From the NCBI RefSeq assembly GCF_963666525.1, contig NZ_OY762905.1, forward strand, positions 1,419,331 to 1,483,330: 64,000 nt of DNA, written 5' to 3'. Numbering within the stretch: the first letter of the stretch is position 1; each line of letters opens with the position of its first letter. Below are positions 8,352 to 18,669 of the stretch, piece by piece. The position numbers and the translations under genes were made by a program. The stretch is from an uncultured Cohaesibacter sp. (lineage in GTDB: Bacteria; Pseudomonadota; Alphaproteobacteria; Rhizobiales; Cohaesibacteraceae). The notes under the pieces were generated by a model. It was not told the origin of the DNA. It worked only from the letters and a program-made list of their open reading frames with translations, and made no database searches.

Positions 8352-10412
8352 ATGTTCAACCACCTGAAATCCTTGAGTGCAAAAATTGTAGCGGCAGTTT
8401 TTGCGCTGGTTGCATTGGCTTTTGTCGCAGATACGATTCTGACCCAGTCGATCAGCAGTCGCGTGTATGAACGGACGGAAACCCTGACCGATCAGATGCA
8501 CGCAATCGTGGGCCAGAAAGACGCCCAGATCGAGCACCTTTTGAGCGGCCTGCTTGATTCCAAGGAGAAGTCTCAGGCCCTCGGCCACACGCTGGCCAAG
8601 AGCGAACTGGCAGCGGCAAGCCAGCAGAAGCAGGCCTATCTTGAAGGCACCCGTCAGGGCATTTCGCTTTCGGTCGCTTCCCTTGTCAGCAATGCGATGA
8701 TGGCCGGCGAGGCTTCCAGCGCGCAGGATCAGATCGAATCCCTGCTGGCGGACAAGCAGATAGCCGCCATCAATCTCTGGCGCACCAATGGCAATCTTGC
8801 CTTCCGGGACAATGTGACCATCGAGGCAGTCAACAGCTTCGTTGATGCCGAGGTCTTTGCCTCCAGAAATCTCGAGCCACCGGTCTCATTGCCTCAGGAA
8901 CGCCGGGCTACCTTCGAGAAGGCACTTTCCACCGCATCGAACAAGGAAAGCTTTGATTCCAGACTGGCAAACGAAGATGGCAAGGAGATCCCGGTTACCT
9001 ACTCCTATTTCATCCTCAAGAACGGCGAGGACTGCCAGAGCTGCCACGATGCCAGCGAGCCGATACGCGGAGTGCTGGAAGTCGCCGTAGACAGCAGCGA
9101 GCTGATCGCCCTCCTGCAGAAATCCGATGCCCTCATCCGGGAAATGGACAAGCAGACCGAGAAGGAACGCGCTGACCTCGTCAAGTCCAGCCAAAGCGAA
9201 AAGGACAAGGTCGCCGAAGAAACCATTCGCTACACCGCCGAGCTCAATGCCTCGAAACTGGCCATTGCCGAAACACGGCAGGAAGCCTCTCTGATGAGCA
9301 TGGGATCGAAGATCGTTTTCTTCCTTCTGACGATCCTGCTGCTGGTGATCGCTCTCCGCAGACTTCTGACCACCCCCCTGAGACGGCTGGCATCGGCGAT
9401 GCTGCGGCTCGCCCAGAATGACCTCAGCGTCGAGGCAACCGACGCGCACCGCTCCGACGAGATCGGCGCCATGAGCAAGGCGATCGGCACCTTCAAGGAA
9501 AATGCAGTCGAACGGCACAAGCTGGAGAAGGAAGCACAGCGGCACTTGGCCGAGCAACGGAACCGCCAGCAAGCCATCGACACCCTGCTGCATGACTTCC
9601 GCACCCGCATTCAGGAGTCGCTGCACACGGTCTCCAACAGCGCCGAACGCATGCAGCAGTCCGCCGCCTCGCTTAATCATATCTCTGCGGCCACCTCCGA
9701 TCGCGCCCATTCCGTCAATCAGGCCTCCAGCCACTCGGCCGAGAATGTCCAGATGATGGCCGCAGCCAGCACCGAGATGACGTCGTCGATTGCCGAAATC
9801 GGCCAGCAGGTCACCCGGACCAACGATCTGGTGGTCACCGCCTCCGATGAGGCAAGGGAAACCGATCGCAAGGTGGCTGGGCTCGCCTCAGCCGCAGAGA
9901 AGATCGGCGAGGTCGTCTCCCTCATCAAGGAGATTTCCGAACAGACCAACCTCCTGGCGCTCAATGCCACCATTGAGGCTGCGCGCGCTGGCGAGGCTGG
10001 CAGGGGCTTTGCCGTGGTTGCCGCCGAGGTCAAGGAACTGGCAGCCCAGACCGGCAAGGCCACCGAAGACATCGCCGCCAGAGTCCAGACCATTCAGGCC
10101 TCCACCGGAGATTCCGTGGCAGCCATCCGCTCCATCGCTGCCAAAATGAACGAAATCAGCGAATACACGACCGCCATCAGCGCCGCGGTGCATCAGCAGA
10201 ACGCCTCGACCAACGAGATCTCGGTCAACATCCAGCAGGCTGCGGAAGGCACGCGGGAAATCGTGCAGAATATCTCCGAAGTCGCCTCCTCGACCGAAGA
10301 GACAAGAAATTCCGCCGACGCGGTTCAGACCGCTTCCGCCACCGTGGCAACAGTGGCAAACGACATGCGTGACATCATCGACGACTTCCTCGAAAAGGTC
10401 GCAGCCGCCTGA
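8352..10412 (+). CDS. Methyl-accepting chemotaxis protein with c-type haem motif in the sensor domain
   Basis: This 686-residue transmembrane chemoreceptor has a first membrane helix near residues 9-30, a long periplasmic region to about 315, a second helix near 317-337 ending in a polar RRLL, a HAMP domain (about 338-392) and a C-terminal signalling domain. The kinase-control hairpin [20 protein letters not shown] is intact. The periplasmic part carries CQSCH at residues 228-232, a covalent haem c attachment motif, in the context [19 protein letters not shown], followed by a charged coiled-coil stretch. Haem-containing receptors of this kind (DcrA of Desulfovibrio, the Geobacter haem-PAS receptors) sense redox state, oxygen or NO. 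The start follows GGAGA by about nine bases. No che genes are adjacent, and the ligand is unknown. Confidence 0.93.
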   Translation: MFNHLKSLSAKIVAAVFALVALAFVADTILTQSISSRVYERTETLTDQMHAIVGQKDAQIEHLLSGLLDSKEKSQALGHTLAKSELAAASQQKQAYLEGTRQGISLSVASLVSNAMMAGEASSAQDQIESLLADKQIAAINLWRTNGNLAFRDNVTIEAVNSFVDAEVFASRNLEPPVSLPQERRATFEKALSTASNKESFDSRLANEDGKEIPVTYSYFILKNGEDCQSCHDASEPIRGVLEVAVDSSELIALLQKSDALIREMDKQTEKERADLVKSSQSEKDKVAEETIRYTAELNASKLAIAETRQEASLMSMGSKIVFFLLTILLLVIALRRLLTTPLRRLASAMLRLAQNDLSVEATDAHRSDEIGAMSKAIGTFKENAVERHKLEKEAQRHLAEQRNRQQAIDTLLHDFRTRIQESLHTVSNSAERMQQSAASLNHISAATSDRAHSVNQASSHSAENVQMMAAASTEMTSSIAEIGQQVTRTNDLVVTASDEARETDRKVAGLASAAEKIGEVVSLIKEISEQTNLLALNATIEAARAGEAGRGFAVVAAEVKELAAQTGKATEDIAARVQTIQASTGDSVAAIRSIAAKMNEISEYTTAISAAVHQQNASTNEISVNIQQAAEGTREIVQNISEVASSTEETRNSADAVQTASATVATVANDMRDIIDDFLEKVAAA

Positions 10413-10442
10413 TCTCTCCTCCCATCAGACAACCAAAAGAAA

Positions 10443-10480
10443 AACCGTGCAAGAGGCTCCTCTCGCACGGTTCTTCTTTG
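10443..10480. terminator. Bidirectional intrinsic terminator after the chemoreceptor
   Basis: A stem of AACCGTGC with GCACGGTT, plus an inner AGAG/CTCT pairing, is followed by a T-rich run (TTCTTCTTT) on the + strand and preceded by an A-rich run (about 10433-10444). It can therefore end both the chemoreceptor transcript and the converging galM transcript. Confidence 0.75.
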
Positions 10481-10526
10481 TCACTTCAACTGCTCCTCAT
10501 TGCCCATGAGGAAACAGGACCCGGCC

Positions 10527-11531
10527 TCAGCCCTTTTTGAAAATATACTGGGTGTGCTGGGAATAGGTTTCGCCCGGCCGCAGGATGGCAGACGGAAAAT
10601 TCGGATGGTGAATGGCATCTGGCCAGATCTGCGGTTCAAGGCAGAAGCCGCCAAACTGTCCCTTGATGACCCCATCAAGGTTTGGCGTGTTCGGCTTCAT
10701 GTTGACCGCATCATAGCCCTGAACGCCCGGTTCGGTCGTGGCAACATCCATGCTGATGCCCGACTTCGGACTGGACAGGGTGGCCACACGGCGCAGCGCG
10801 CCACCGGAATCCTTGAGACAGAAATTGTTGTCCACGGCCTTGACGCTGGTGGCGTCGCCAACGCGCTTGGTAGTGCGGAAATCAAGGCTTGTGCCTTCCA
10901 CCGGCAGAAGCTTGCCGGTCGGGATCAGCTCGTTGGTGATTTCCAGGTAGTGATCGGCATCCACTTGCAGCATATGGTCCAGAATGGTCGGATCGCCATC
11001 AAGGTTGAAATAGCTGTGATGGGCAAGATTGCACAGGGTGGTAGCGTCGGTTTCGGCGGTCATCATCATGTCCAGCACACCGCCTTCGAGCAGCGAATAG
11101 ACAATCTTGATGGTCAGGTTGCCCGGAAAGCCCATTTCGCCATCAGGCAGCGTGATGGACATGTGTACGGCATTGTCTTCCACCTTGTCGAAGGCCCAGT
11201 TCTGAACGCCCATGCCCTTCTTGCCACCATGCAGGGTGTGCTTGCCAAGGAAGTTGGTGTCCAGCTGATAGGTCTTGCCGTCCAGTTCCAGATGACCGTC
11301 GCGGATGCGGTTGCCCACACGCCCTGCCGTTGCCCCGAAATGAGAGCCATAGGTTAGATAATCCTCGAACTTGTCAAAGCCCAGCACCAGCGCCTTGTCA
11401 TGGCCTTCAAGACGCAGATCCTGAAGAACCGTACCATAGGAAAGAACCTTTGCAGTCAGACCGCCGCCCGAAATGGTCGCACGCTGGACCGGGGTGCCAT
11501 CCGGCATTACACCAAATTGCTCAACAGACAT
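10527..11531 (-). CDS. galM: Aldose 1-epimerase
   Basis: GalM interconverts the alpha and beta anomers of hexoses and pentoses in the cytoplasm. The 334-residue length is normal. Typical motifs are SYGTVLQDLRLEG, GATAGRVGNRI (about residues 66-76), the histidine-containing NLAHHSYFNLDG near 168-179, and GFCLEPQIWPDAIHHPNFP near the C-terminus. The start has AAAGGA about nine bases upstream. It is transcribed alone or after the LplT/Aas gene 200 bases upstream; the xyl operon lies about 4 kb away. Anomerisation of xylose or galactose is plausible, but the context does not decide the sugar. Confidence 0.92.
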   Translation of the reverse strand: MSVEQFGVMPDGTPVQRATISGGGLTAKVLSYGTVLQDLRLEGHDKALVLGFDKFEDYLTYGSHFGATAGRVGNRIRDGHLELDGKTYQLDTNFLGKHTLHGGKKGMGVQNWAFDKVEDNAVHMSITLPDGEMGFPGNLTIKIVYSLLEGGVLDMMMTAETDATTLCNLAHHSYFNLDGDPTILDHMLQVDADHYLEITNELIPTGKLLPVEGTSLDFRTTKRVGDATSVKAVDNNFCLKDSGGALRRVATLSSPKSGISMDVATTEPGVQGYDAVNMKPNTPNLDGVIKGQFGGFCLEPQIWPDAIHHPNFPSAILRPGETYSQHTQYIFKKG

Positions 11532-11679
11532 AAGTGAGTTCCTTTAACAGAAGCAGACGCTGGAAAATCCTGAAACGCTTCAGGCAACGCGCCTTGGACA
11601 AATCGCAAGAAGCTTATCAGAGTTCACCACAGGGATATTGCGCCAGAACAAAAGGAAACGGTATTGCGTTCCCTTTTCC

Positions 11680-11702
11680 CACCGCTTTGAGGCAGAGCGG
11701 TG
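11680..11702. repeat. Hairpin between galM and the LplT/Aas gene
   Basis: A 7-base perfect stem (CACCGCT with AGCGGTG, loop 11687-11695) stands in the 205-base spacer downstream of the LplT/Aas stop. There is no adjacent U-tract, so termination is uncertain. Confidence 0.3.
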
Positions 11703-11736
11703 AGGCCCCGGCCTCAAGCCCGTGATTGCAGCAGGA

Positions 11737-14700
11737 TCAGTGGCACTTCTCGCCCTTGATCTCCTCGACCCATTTCTGCACCGAGGCCAGATCGACCTTG
11801 CCGGTGGCCAGAACCGGCACCTCGCCAATGATCAGCTCGGCGGGAACCAGAATGTCTGCCTCGCCCCGCCCCTTGGCAAAGCGGGAAAATGTCGACAGAT
11901 CGGCGTCCGGATTGTTGGTGACCAGAACGATCCGCTCGCCCTTTTTCGCATCAGGCAGCCGCGCCGCAGCCGACAGGAAGTCCGGCCACAGATCGAAGGC
12001 CACAACCTCGACCGCAGCAAGTGAGACCTTCTCGCCAGCGATATCGGCAAAGCGCTTGGCCCGCCCGATGATCTTGATGTAGCCCTCTTCATCGATCGTG
12101 ACGATATCGCCCGTGTCATGCCAACCATCTGGCGGTGGGATGAGTTCGCCGGGATTGTCAGCGCTCAGATACCCAGCCATGACGTTGTCGCCCTTGATCA
12201 GCAGGCGCCCGCCTTCCTTGAGCCCCGGCACCGGACCGAGCTTGGTCTTAACTCCGGGCAAGGCCTTGCCGACGGTGCCCACCTTGTTGAAGATGGGCGT
12301 GTTGACGGCAATCACCGGGGCGGTTTCGGTCACGCCATAGCCTTCGAGCAGCCGCACACCGAAGCGCTGCATGAACAGCTCCCGGGTCGGAGCCTTGACA
12401 GCCTCGGCTCCGGAAATGCAATAGCGCACGCTGCGGAAATCGAACGGATGGGCCGTCCGGGCATAGCCGTTGAGGAAGGTGTCGGTACCAAAGAACAGCG
12501 TCGCGTTGGTGCCATAGACCAGTTCGGGGATAACCCGGTAATGCAGCGGCGACGGGTAGAGATAGACCGGGATCGCGTGGATCAGCGGCAGGATCGTGCC
12601 AACCGTCAGACCGAAGCAATGGAACATCGGCAGCACGTTGAAGGCCACGTCCCCCATGTTGAAGTCGATCGCGGCAGCGGCCTGCGCAATGTTGGCCAAG
12701 AGGTTCCGATGCGTCAGCACCACGCCTTTCGGCAATCCCTCCGACCCGGATGTAAAGAGAATGAAGGCGGGGTCATCAGCCCGGCGGTTTACCAGCGGAC
12801 GGGACCGGTTGACCAGCCCCGACAGCTTCTCCCGCCATCCCGTCTTTTCCTTGAGATCATCCACCCAGACGATCTCCACATGCTCTGAGAGCTTCTCGAC
12901 CATATCTTCGAGCTTGCCCTGCTCGATGAAGGAACGCGACGTCAGCACCTTGTTGAGCTGTGCCGTGCGGCAGGACGAAATCATGTTTGCCACGCCCGTC
13001 GAGAAGTTGAGCATCGCCGGCACCTTGCCGGCGGACATCAGACCAAGGATGACCGCAGCCGTGCCGTTGGCGTTAGGCAGCAGCACACCGACCCTCTCGT
13101 CAGCGGCAAAATCGCGGGCAAAATGTGTTCCAAGCACACGGGCGGCCGTCAGCAGGCGACCATACGTCATCTTTCCAGAGAACGGGTCCTCAAGTGTCAC
13201 GCGCCGCATGCCCACACCATGGGCCACCTTGATGACATTCTCCAGCACCGTCATGTCAACGTTGGTGGTGCGCAGAACAAGCTCCGACATGACCCGCTGC
13301 AACGATGCACCCGCCGCCATGCGGCGCCTGCGGCCCTTGAAGCTCGGCGGCACATCAAGCTCCACCGGCTCAAGAATTGTCACCTTCACCTTGGGGAAGA
13401 ACTGCCGGCGGACGTTGCCCGGCTCGATGGCCGTCGAATAGCTGCGCTCCAGCCCATCAATGCGAATGGGCACCACCTTTGAGCCGGTCATCTCGGCCGC
13501 CATGGCAGCCACGTCATAGACCTTCATCAACCCGCCGGTCGCCGACACGCGCCCCTCGGGAAAGATCACGAGGGAATTTCCACTCTGCAGGGCATCAACC
13601 ACAGCTTCTGTCGCGATTGGCTGGGATGGCTCCAGCACCAGAAACTTGAAAAAGCGCATGAAAGGATGCATCCACCAGGTTTCCGCCGTCTTTGCATCAA
13701 TGGCAAAAATCGGCTCCTCCTCGGTGATGGCCATTGCCAATGGCCCGTCCAGAAAGCTCACGTGGTTGAAGGCCAGAATCGGCGACTTGCCCGCCTTGTC
13801 GAGATTCTCCCGTCCTTCGACTTCCAACCGCGAGAAAGTGCGAAACAGGATGTTGACCAGATCCCAGAGAGGATTGGTCGGCATGTAGCGGACCATCAGC
13901 CAGGCAACGACGATATTGGCCACAGCCAGCGCCGTCAGCACATGCGACGCACTGAGCCCGGTTGCCTGAAAGGCGGCGATGGCGACACCCGATGCAAAGA
14001 TGAACCCGGCATTGACAATGTTGGTTGCCGCAACGACACGGGCCCGGTGATCGCGCCGCGCCCAGCTCTGCAGAGCCGTAAAGCTTGGCACCACCAGCAA
14101 CGCACCCGAGATTGCCAGCCCGCCCAGATCAATGGCAACCCGGATAGCAGCGGTATGGGTGAAGAAGTCAAAGACATTGTCCGCGACAATGGGCGCCTCG
14201 ATCTGGGTCAGCACCCAGGAGAGCTGCATGCAGAAGAAGGCCATCAACGCCGCGCCGAAAGGCGCTGGCAGCAACACGACACGCCCGGAACAGAGCCAGG
14301 CGGCAATCGCCGAGCCGATGGCCACGCAGACCGCGAAATCGACCATGTAGATCGTCACAACGAGTGGGCTGCCGCCCATGATCTGGTCGACAAAACTCGG
14401 AACAAGCGCCGTCAGAACGGCCCCCATCAGCCAGAACCACGAAATGAACAGAGCCGTGCGCCACAGCCGCTTGTCAGCATGCAGATCCTTCATCTGCTGC
14501 ACCGTGGAGGCAAAAATGTTGGCCGACACCCGCAGATCGGCATTGCGGAAACCGGTTCGGGGGATCTGGCGGCTGACCAGCCAGCAACCGACCGACAGCA
14601 CAAGCATCACCGGCGCGAACACCCGGGCATCGATCCCGTCTTCGGCGACGAACCCGGCGGCAATCGTGCCGCCGAGAATGGCGATGAAGGTCGCTCCCTC

Positions 14701-15132
14701 GACCCAGGCATTGGCCGCAGGCAGATCGCGCCGCCCCATGAGATCGGGCAGGATGCCATATTTGATCGGTCCGAACAGCGCCGAGATGACGCCAAACAGG
14801 AACAGCGCCAGCATCGATATAGGCACCGACGCGAGAAAGATGCCGACCACGGCGACCAGCGCCGCGCCGATTTCAAACAGCTTCAGGCGTTCGGCCAGCC
14901 AGCCCTTGTCATATTTGTCGGCAAGCTCGCCCCCAAGCGCCGAGAGGATGAGAAACGGCAGCATGAAGATGGCCCCGGCCAGTGTGACCAGAGACGCAGC
15001 CTCATCCCCCTGCAGTTGGAGCAGGATGAGAAAAGCCAGCGAATAGCGCAGAAAATTATCGTTGAAGGCTGACAGGAATTGCGTCCAGAACAGAGGAGCA
15101 AACCGTTTGGAGATCATCAAATGGCGACGCAT
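11737..15132 (-). CDS. aas: LplT-PlsC-acyl-ACP synthetase fusion (2-acylglycerophospholipid repair)
   Basis: This 1131-residue three-part protein combines an MFS-type lysophospholipid flippase (about residues 1-410; SAFNDNFLRYSLAFLILLQL at the N-terminus), a PlsC acyltransferase (about 430-620; the HxxxxD motif in FNHVSFLDGPLAM and the FPEGRVSATGG motif) and an AMP-forming acyl-ACP synthetase (about 650-1131; the P-loop FILFTSGSEGLPKGVVLTHR, then GYGVTETAPV and GWHDTGDIV). In E. coli LplT and Aas are separate proteins that import lysophospholipids and re-acylate them; here they form one chain, an arrangement known from other proteobacteria. It acts at the inner membrane. The start could also be the in-frame ATG at 15117. 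Confidence 0.93.
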   Translation of the reverse strand: MRRHLMISKRFAPLFWTQFLSAFNDNFLRYSLAFLILLQLQGDEAASLVTLAGAIFMLPFLILSALGGELADKYDKGWLAERLKLFEIGAALVAVVGIFLASVPISMLALFLFGVISALFGPIKYGILPDLMGRRDLPAANAWVEGATFIAILGGTIAAGFVAEDGIDARVFAPVMLVLSVGCWLVSRQIPRTGFRNADLRVSANIFASTVQQMKDLHADKRLWRTALFISWFWLMGAVLTALVPSFVDQIMGGSPLVVTIYMVDFAVCVAIGSAIAAWLCSGRVVLLPAPFGAALMAFFCMQLSWVLTQIEAPIVADNVFDFFTHTAAIRVAIDLGGLAISGALLVVPSFTALQSWARRDHRARVVAATNIVNAGFIFASGVAIAAFQATGLSASHVLTALAVANIVVAWLMVRYMPTNPLWDLVNILFRTFSRLEVEGRENLDKAGKSPILAFNHVSFLDGPLAMAITEEEPIFAIDAKTAETWWMHPFMRFFKFLVLEPSQPIATEAVVDALQSGNSLVIFPEGRVSATGGLMKVYDVAAMAAEMTGSKVVPIRIDGLERSYSTAIEPGNVRRQFFPKVKVTILEPVELDVPPSFKGRRRRMAAGASLQRVMSELVLRTTNVDMTVLENVIKVAHGVGMRRVTLEDPFSGKMTYGRLLTAARVLGTHFARDFAADERVGVLLPNANGTAAVILGLMSAGKVPAMLNFSTGVANMISSCRTAQLNKVLTSRSFIEQGKLEDMVEKLSEHVEIVWVDDLKEKTGWREKLSGLVNRSRPLVNRRADDPAFILFTSGSEGLPKGVVLTHRNLLANIAQAAAAIDFNMGDVAFNVLPMFHCFGLTVGTILPLIHAIPVYLYPSPLHYRVIPELVYGTNATLFFGTDTFLNGYARTAHPFDFRSVRYCISGAEAVKAPTRELFMQRFGVRLLEGYGVTETAPVIAVNTPIFNKVGTVGKALPGVKTKLGPVPGLKEGGRLLIKGDNVMAGYLSADNPGELIPPPDGWHDTGDIVTIDEEGYIKIIGRAKRFADIAGEKVSLAAVEVVAFDLWPDFLSAAARLPDAKKGERIVLVTNNPDADLSTFSRFAKGRGEADILVPAELIIGEVPVLATGKVDLASVQKWVEEIKGEKCH

Positions 15133-15769
15133 TTCACGCGAGCTTTCTTTTTATCATTCTGCCAGGCATCCTGCTGGACAAGCAGCCGGGCTTGAGGGTT
15201 GCCGCCTGTGCCGCAGCCAGCCAGGTCGACGGCGCGCAGAGAGGCAACAGATGCGAGGAAAAACGTTAGCCCAAACCGGATTGAACGCAAACACGCGCCG
15301 GGCCTTCTTCTGCTCTCCCCCTTCAAAATCCACACAACAATATGGACAAACCTTCAATTTGCAAACCCGGATAGGCAAAAGCGCCCGAATAGGGACAGTC
15401 AGGTCTCTAAAGCAGCCGCTGCGAACAACCGGACCGGGGCCATTCCCTCTTTTGGCCTTTTTGCCTTCGTTTTCCACTGTCCTTGCAGGAAAACACGGCG
15501 TTTTTTACCAACAACAGATGCGCGAGCCGCCTGATGCCGATATTTTCAGGCCACAGGAAACAAGTCGCTTGCAGAAACCGGCGAGTCTCTTGCACTATCC
15601 TGACATCAAGGCCAATTATTTTTTCAACTGAACAAAATATCCCGAAATTGGCTCCTCCCACGCAAACAATGCCGAGCCGATCTCCTAGTCAGGACGTCAC
15701 CAAGGCCGAACGTCACTGGCTCCGGAAGACGCCCATTAGAAGCCCAGTAGAACCAGCAAAGTAAGAACA
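15133..15769. other. Divergent spacer between the LplT/Aas gene and xylR
   Basis: This 637-base spacer separates divergently transcribed genes. No open frame in it looks like a real protein, no tRNA or riboswitch fold was recognised, and no strong inverted repeat stands out. It presumably holds the promoters of both flanking genes. Confidence 0.4.
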
Positions 15770-17008
15770 ATGAGAAATCCCTCCAAAAAGACGTCACAGA
15801 TAACGGAACAGAGAAGTCAGGGGCGCCATTTGGTTTTTTCTCACATCAGGAACAATTTCCAGATGGCCCGAATCGACATCGCCAACGCGACAGGCATGAG
15901 CCCGGCGACGGTGACGTCCATTACGGCAGAACTGATCGCCACCGGTTTGATAGAGGAAGTGCAGCGCGACGCCGACACCAGTCAATCCAAGCGCGGCCGA
16001 CCAAGAGTGGACCTGAAACTGCGCGGTGAAGCCCATGTCGTGGCAGGCATGAAACTGACGGGCCGCAGCATCAGCGCCGTGGTTCTCAATCTCGAAGGCA
16101 AACAACTGGGCAAGGCACAGGTGCCAATGCCCCGCCCGCCCATCGACCGCGCCGCTCTTTGCAAGATCATTCCCGAAGTCATCGAAAAGGTGTCGGCCTC
16201 AGCTGGCATGAAGCCGGAAGAGTTGTCAGCAGTCGGCATCGGTCTGCCCGGCACCATTCAGGCTACCGAAGGCTTTGTTGACTGGTGTCCGCTGTTCAAG
16301 GATCAGGAATTCAACCTCAAGCATTTGATGGAAGAGATCCTGCCCATGCCGGTGTTCGTCGAAAACGACGCCAACTCCGTTGCCATCGCAGAATTGTGGT
16401 TCGGCTTCGGGCGCGATGTTCCCGACTTTCTGGTTGTAACCATCGAACAGGGTGTCGGCCTCGGCATCGTACTGAACGGCCAGATTTTCCGCGGCACGCA
16501 GGGGTTTGGTGCCGAATTCGGCCATACCAAGGTTCAGTCCGAAGGGGCTCTTTGCCGATGCGGCCAGCGCGGTTGCCTGGAGGCCTATGTGGCAGATTAT
16601 GCGCTTTTGCGCGAAGCCAATCTCTTCAAGCACTGGGAAGACGGCACCACCGAGGAGGAAAAGCTGATACAGCTGTTTACCGCCTCGAAAGCCGGCGACC
16701 AGATGGCCCGCTCAATCTTCGATCGCGCCAGCCGCATGTTTGCGATGGGTCTTGCCAATCTGGTCAACCTGTTCGATCCGGCGATGGTCATCCTGTCGGG
16801 CGAGCAGATGCAGTTCGACTATCTCTATGCCCAACATGTCTTTGAAATGGTTCGCTCTTCGACCATCCAGAAAGGCCACCACGAGCCAGAGATCCGCATT
16901 CACAAATGGGGAGACATGATGTGGGCCAAAGGCGCAGCAGCCTATGCGCTGGAAGAGATCGTCCGTCTCGAAATCGACCAGATGGGCAACAGCGAAACTG
17001 TCGCCTGA
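15770..17008 (+). CDS. xylR: ROK-family transcriptional regulator of the xylose operon (XylR-like)
   Basis: The 412-residue protein has an N-terminal winged helix (about residues 20-80; ARIDIANATGMSPATVTSIT) and a C-terminal ROK sugar-kinase-like domain. The ROK zinc motif CRCGQRGCLEAY and the GTQGFGAEFGHTKV glycine-rich stretch are present. DNA-binding ROK proteins of this build are sugar-responsive repressors. It sits 210 bases upstream of xylB-xylA on the same strand, and a 21-base near-palindrome lies in that spacer, so control of xylose catabolism is the best reading. The symbol rests on this context; a specific sugar cannot be read from the protein. Confidence 0.85.
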   Translation: MRNPSKKTSQITEQRSQGRHLVFSHIRNNFQMARIDIANATGMSPATVTSITAELIATGLIEEVQRDADTSQSKRGRPRVDLKLRGEAHVVAGMKLTGRSISAVVLNLEGKQLGKAQVPMPRPPIDRAALCKIIPEVIEKVSASAGMKPEELSAVGIGLPGTIQATEGFVDWCPLFKDQEFNLKHLMEEILPMPVFVENDANSVAIAELWFGFGRDVPDFLVVTIEQGVGLGIVLNGQIFRGTQGFGAEFGHTKVQSEGALCRCGQRGCLEAYVADYALLREANLFKHWEDGTTEEEKLIQLFTASKAGDQMARSIFDRASRMFAMGLANLVNLFDPAMVILSGEQMQFDYLYAQHVFEMVRSSTIQKGHHEPEIRIHKWGDMMWAKGAAAYALEEIVRLEIDQMGNSETVA

Positions 17009-17123
17009 TCCTGCCCTTGCAAGCGTGTGAAGCCACCGGACAGCGCGTCGGCAGCATCCGCTTGCCCCAGCGCAAAGAAGACCTTTCATCTTTACCGGTG
17101 GATTCGAGCACGTCCGACTTGAT

Positions 17124-17144
17124 TTAATTTACTTACTAAAATAA
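17124..17144. promoter_or_regulatory. Near-palindromic site upstream of xylB, probable XylR operator
   Basis: This 21-base AT-rich element of the form TTA-n-TTTA ... TAAA-n-TAA is symmetric at 16 of 21 positions. It lies about 75 bases upstream of the xylB start and downstream of the ROK regulator gene. ROK repressors bind AT-rich palindromes of this kind; binding here is inferred from position. Confidence 0.45.
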
Positions 17145-17218
17145 TATCTCCCGTAACGAACAACCCTTCAGTCCCGATCATCGCGTTGCATGACCGGGCA
17201 CGTGGGCGGGAGGAAAAA

Positions 17219-18667
17219 ATGTATTTGGGAATTGACCTGGGCACCTCTGGCGTCAAGGTGCTGATCATGTCTGAAGACCAGCAGATCATCGCCTCGACCA
17301 ACCAGCCCTTGACAGTGGCGCGACCGGCTTCGGGCTGGAGCGAACAGGATCCGCAGAGCTGGATTCTGGCAACAGCAGCAGCGTTTGACGAACTCGCCGC
17401 GTCCCGTCCCGATGCCATCCGGCAGGTGAAGGCCATCGGCCTTTCGGGCCAGATGCACGGCGCCACCATGCTTGACGAAACGGACAATCCCGTTGCCCCC
17501 TGCATTCTGTGGAACGACACCCGCAGCCACGCCGAAGCAGCAAGGCTCGATGCCACCCCCGGCTTTCGCGAGCTGACCGGCAATATCGTCTTCCCCGGCT
17601 TTACGGCACCAAAGCTTGCCTGGATGCGGAACAACAAACCCGAGCTGTTCGACAAGATCCGCAAGGTTCTGCTGCCCAAGGACTATCTCCGTCTCTGGCT
17701 CACCGGTGACCATGTGTCGGACTATTCCGACAGCGCCGGAACCTCCTGGCTGGATGTCGGCAAGCGGGTATGGTCCCCCGACCTGCTTGCCGCCACCGGG
17801 CTTGATCTGTCCCACATGCCAGCCTTGGCAGAGAGCACCGAAAGCACCGGAACCATCCGCAAGGAACTGGTCGAACGCTGGGGCTTTGCCGCAGACGTGA
17901 TTGTTGCCGGAGGTGCAGGTGACAATGCCGCCTCGGCCATCGCCACGGGCATTGTCGGCGAAGGAGACGCCTTCATCTCGCTGGGCACCAGCGGCGTCAT
18001 CTATGCCGCCATCGACAGCTACCGCCCGCTGCCCCAGAGCGCCGTGCACACCTTCTGCCACTCCACGGCCAACCATTGGTGCCACATGGCTGTCATTCTG
18101 GCAGCCACCGACGCCCTCAACTGGTACGCCAATCTGGTCGGCTCCAAGGCCGCCGATCTCACCCGGGCACTGGGCGACGAGATCACCGCTCCCGGCTCGA
18201 CCATGTTCTTTCCCTATCTTGGTGGCGAGCGCACGCCTCATAACGACGCCGGCATTCGCGGCGCCTTTATCGGCCTCTCCCACCCCGATGACCGGGTTGT
18301 CCTCACCCGCGCCGTCCTTGAAGGCATTTCCTACGCTTTCAAGGACGGCATAAGGGCCCTTGAAGCGGCAGGCACCAACCTCAGCCGTATGATCGCCGTG
18401 GGCGGCGGCTCTTCTTCGGACTACTGGCTCTCGCTGCTTGCCACCATCCTGGACAAGCAGATCGACCGGCCGGAGGACGGTGATTTCGGTGGAGCCTTCG
18501 GCGCCGCACGCATGGGTCTTGTGGCAGCAACGAAGGGCAATCCTTCCGATCTGTGCAAGATGCCAGCCATTGAAAAAAGCTTTTATCCAAACAAGGCCCT
18601 GCAAGACAGCTTCGAACCTGTCTATGCCCGTTACGCAGCCGCCTACTCATCCCTGAAGGAACTCTGA
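17219..18667 (+). CDS. xylB: Xylulokinase
   Basis: XylB phosphorylates D-xylulose to xylulose 5-phosphate, feeding the pentose phosphate pathway. The 482-residue FGGY kinase begins [17 protein letters not shown], with GGGAGG seven bases before the ATG at 17219; an upstream in-frame start at 17186 is less likely. Diagnostic stretches are [13 protein letters not shown] (xylulokinase-type substrate loop, about residues 77-89), [12 protein letters not shown], and the C-terminal [17 protein letters not shown] nucleotide site. It is followed after two bases by xylA, so both form one operon downstream of a probable XylR operator. Confidence 0.95.
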   Translation: MYLGIDLGTSGVKVLIMSEDQQIIASTNQPLTVARPASGWSEQDPQSWILATAAAFDELAASRPDAIRQVKAIGLSGQMHGATMLDETDNPVAPCILWNDTRSHAEAARLDATPGFRELTGNIVFPGFTAPKLAWMRNNKPELFDKIRKVLLPKDYLRLWLTGDHVSDYSDSAGTSWLDVGKRVWSPDLLAATGLDLSHMPALAESTESTGTIRKELVERWGFAADVIVAGGAGDNAASAIATGIVGEGDAFISLGTSGVIYAAIDSYRPLPQSAVHTFCHSTANHWCHMAVILAATDALNWYANLVGSKAADLTRALGDEITAPGSTMFFPYLGGERTPHNDAGIRGAFIGLSHPDDRVVLTRAVLEGISYAFKDGIRALEAAGTNLSRMIAVGGGSSSDYWLSLLATILDKQIDRPEDGDFGGAFGAARMGLVAATKGNPSDLCKMPAIEKSFYPNKALQDSFEPVYARYAAAYSSLKEL

Positions 18668-18669
18668 TC

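Noticed and set aside
13666..15072. Long + strand frame (468 codons) opposite the LplT/Aas fusion
   Set aside because: It is rich in His, Arg, Gln and Asp, as expected of an antisense shadow of a high-GC gene, and the minus-strand protein is fully conserved.
17186..17218. Upstream start for xylB
   Set aside because: The ATG at 17219 has a GGGAGG site at ideal spacing and begins with the conserved FGGY N-terminus.
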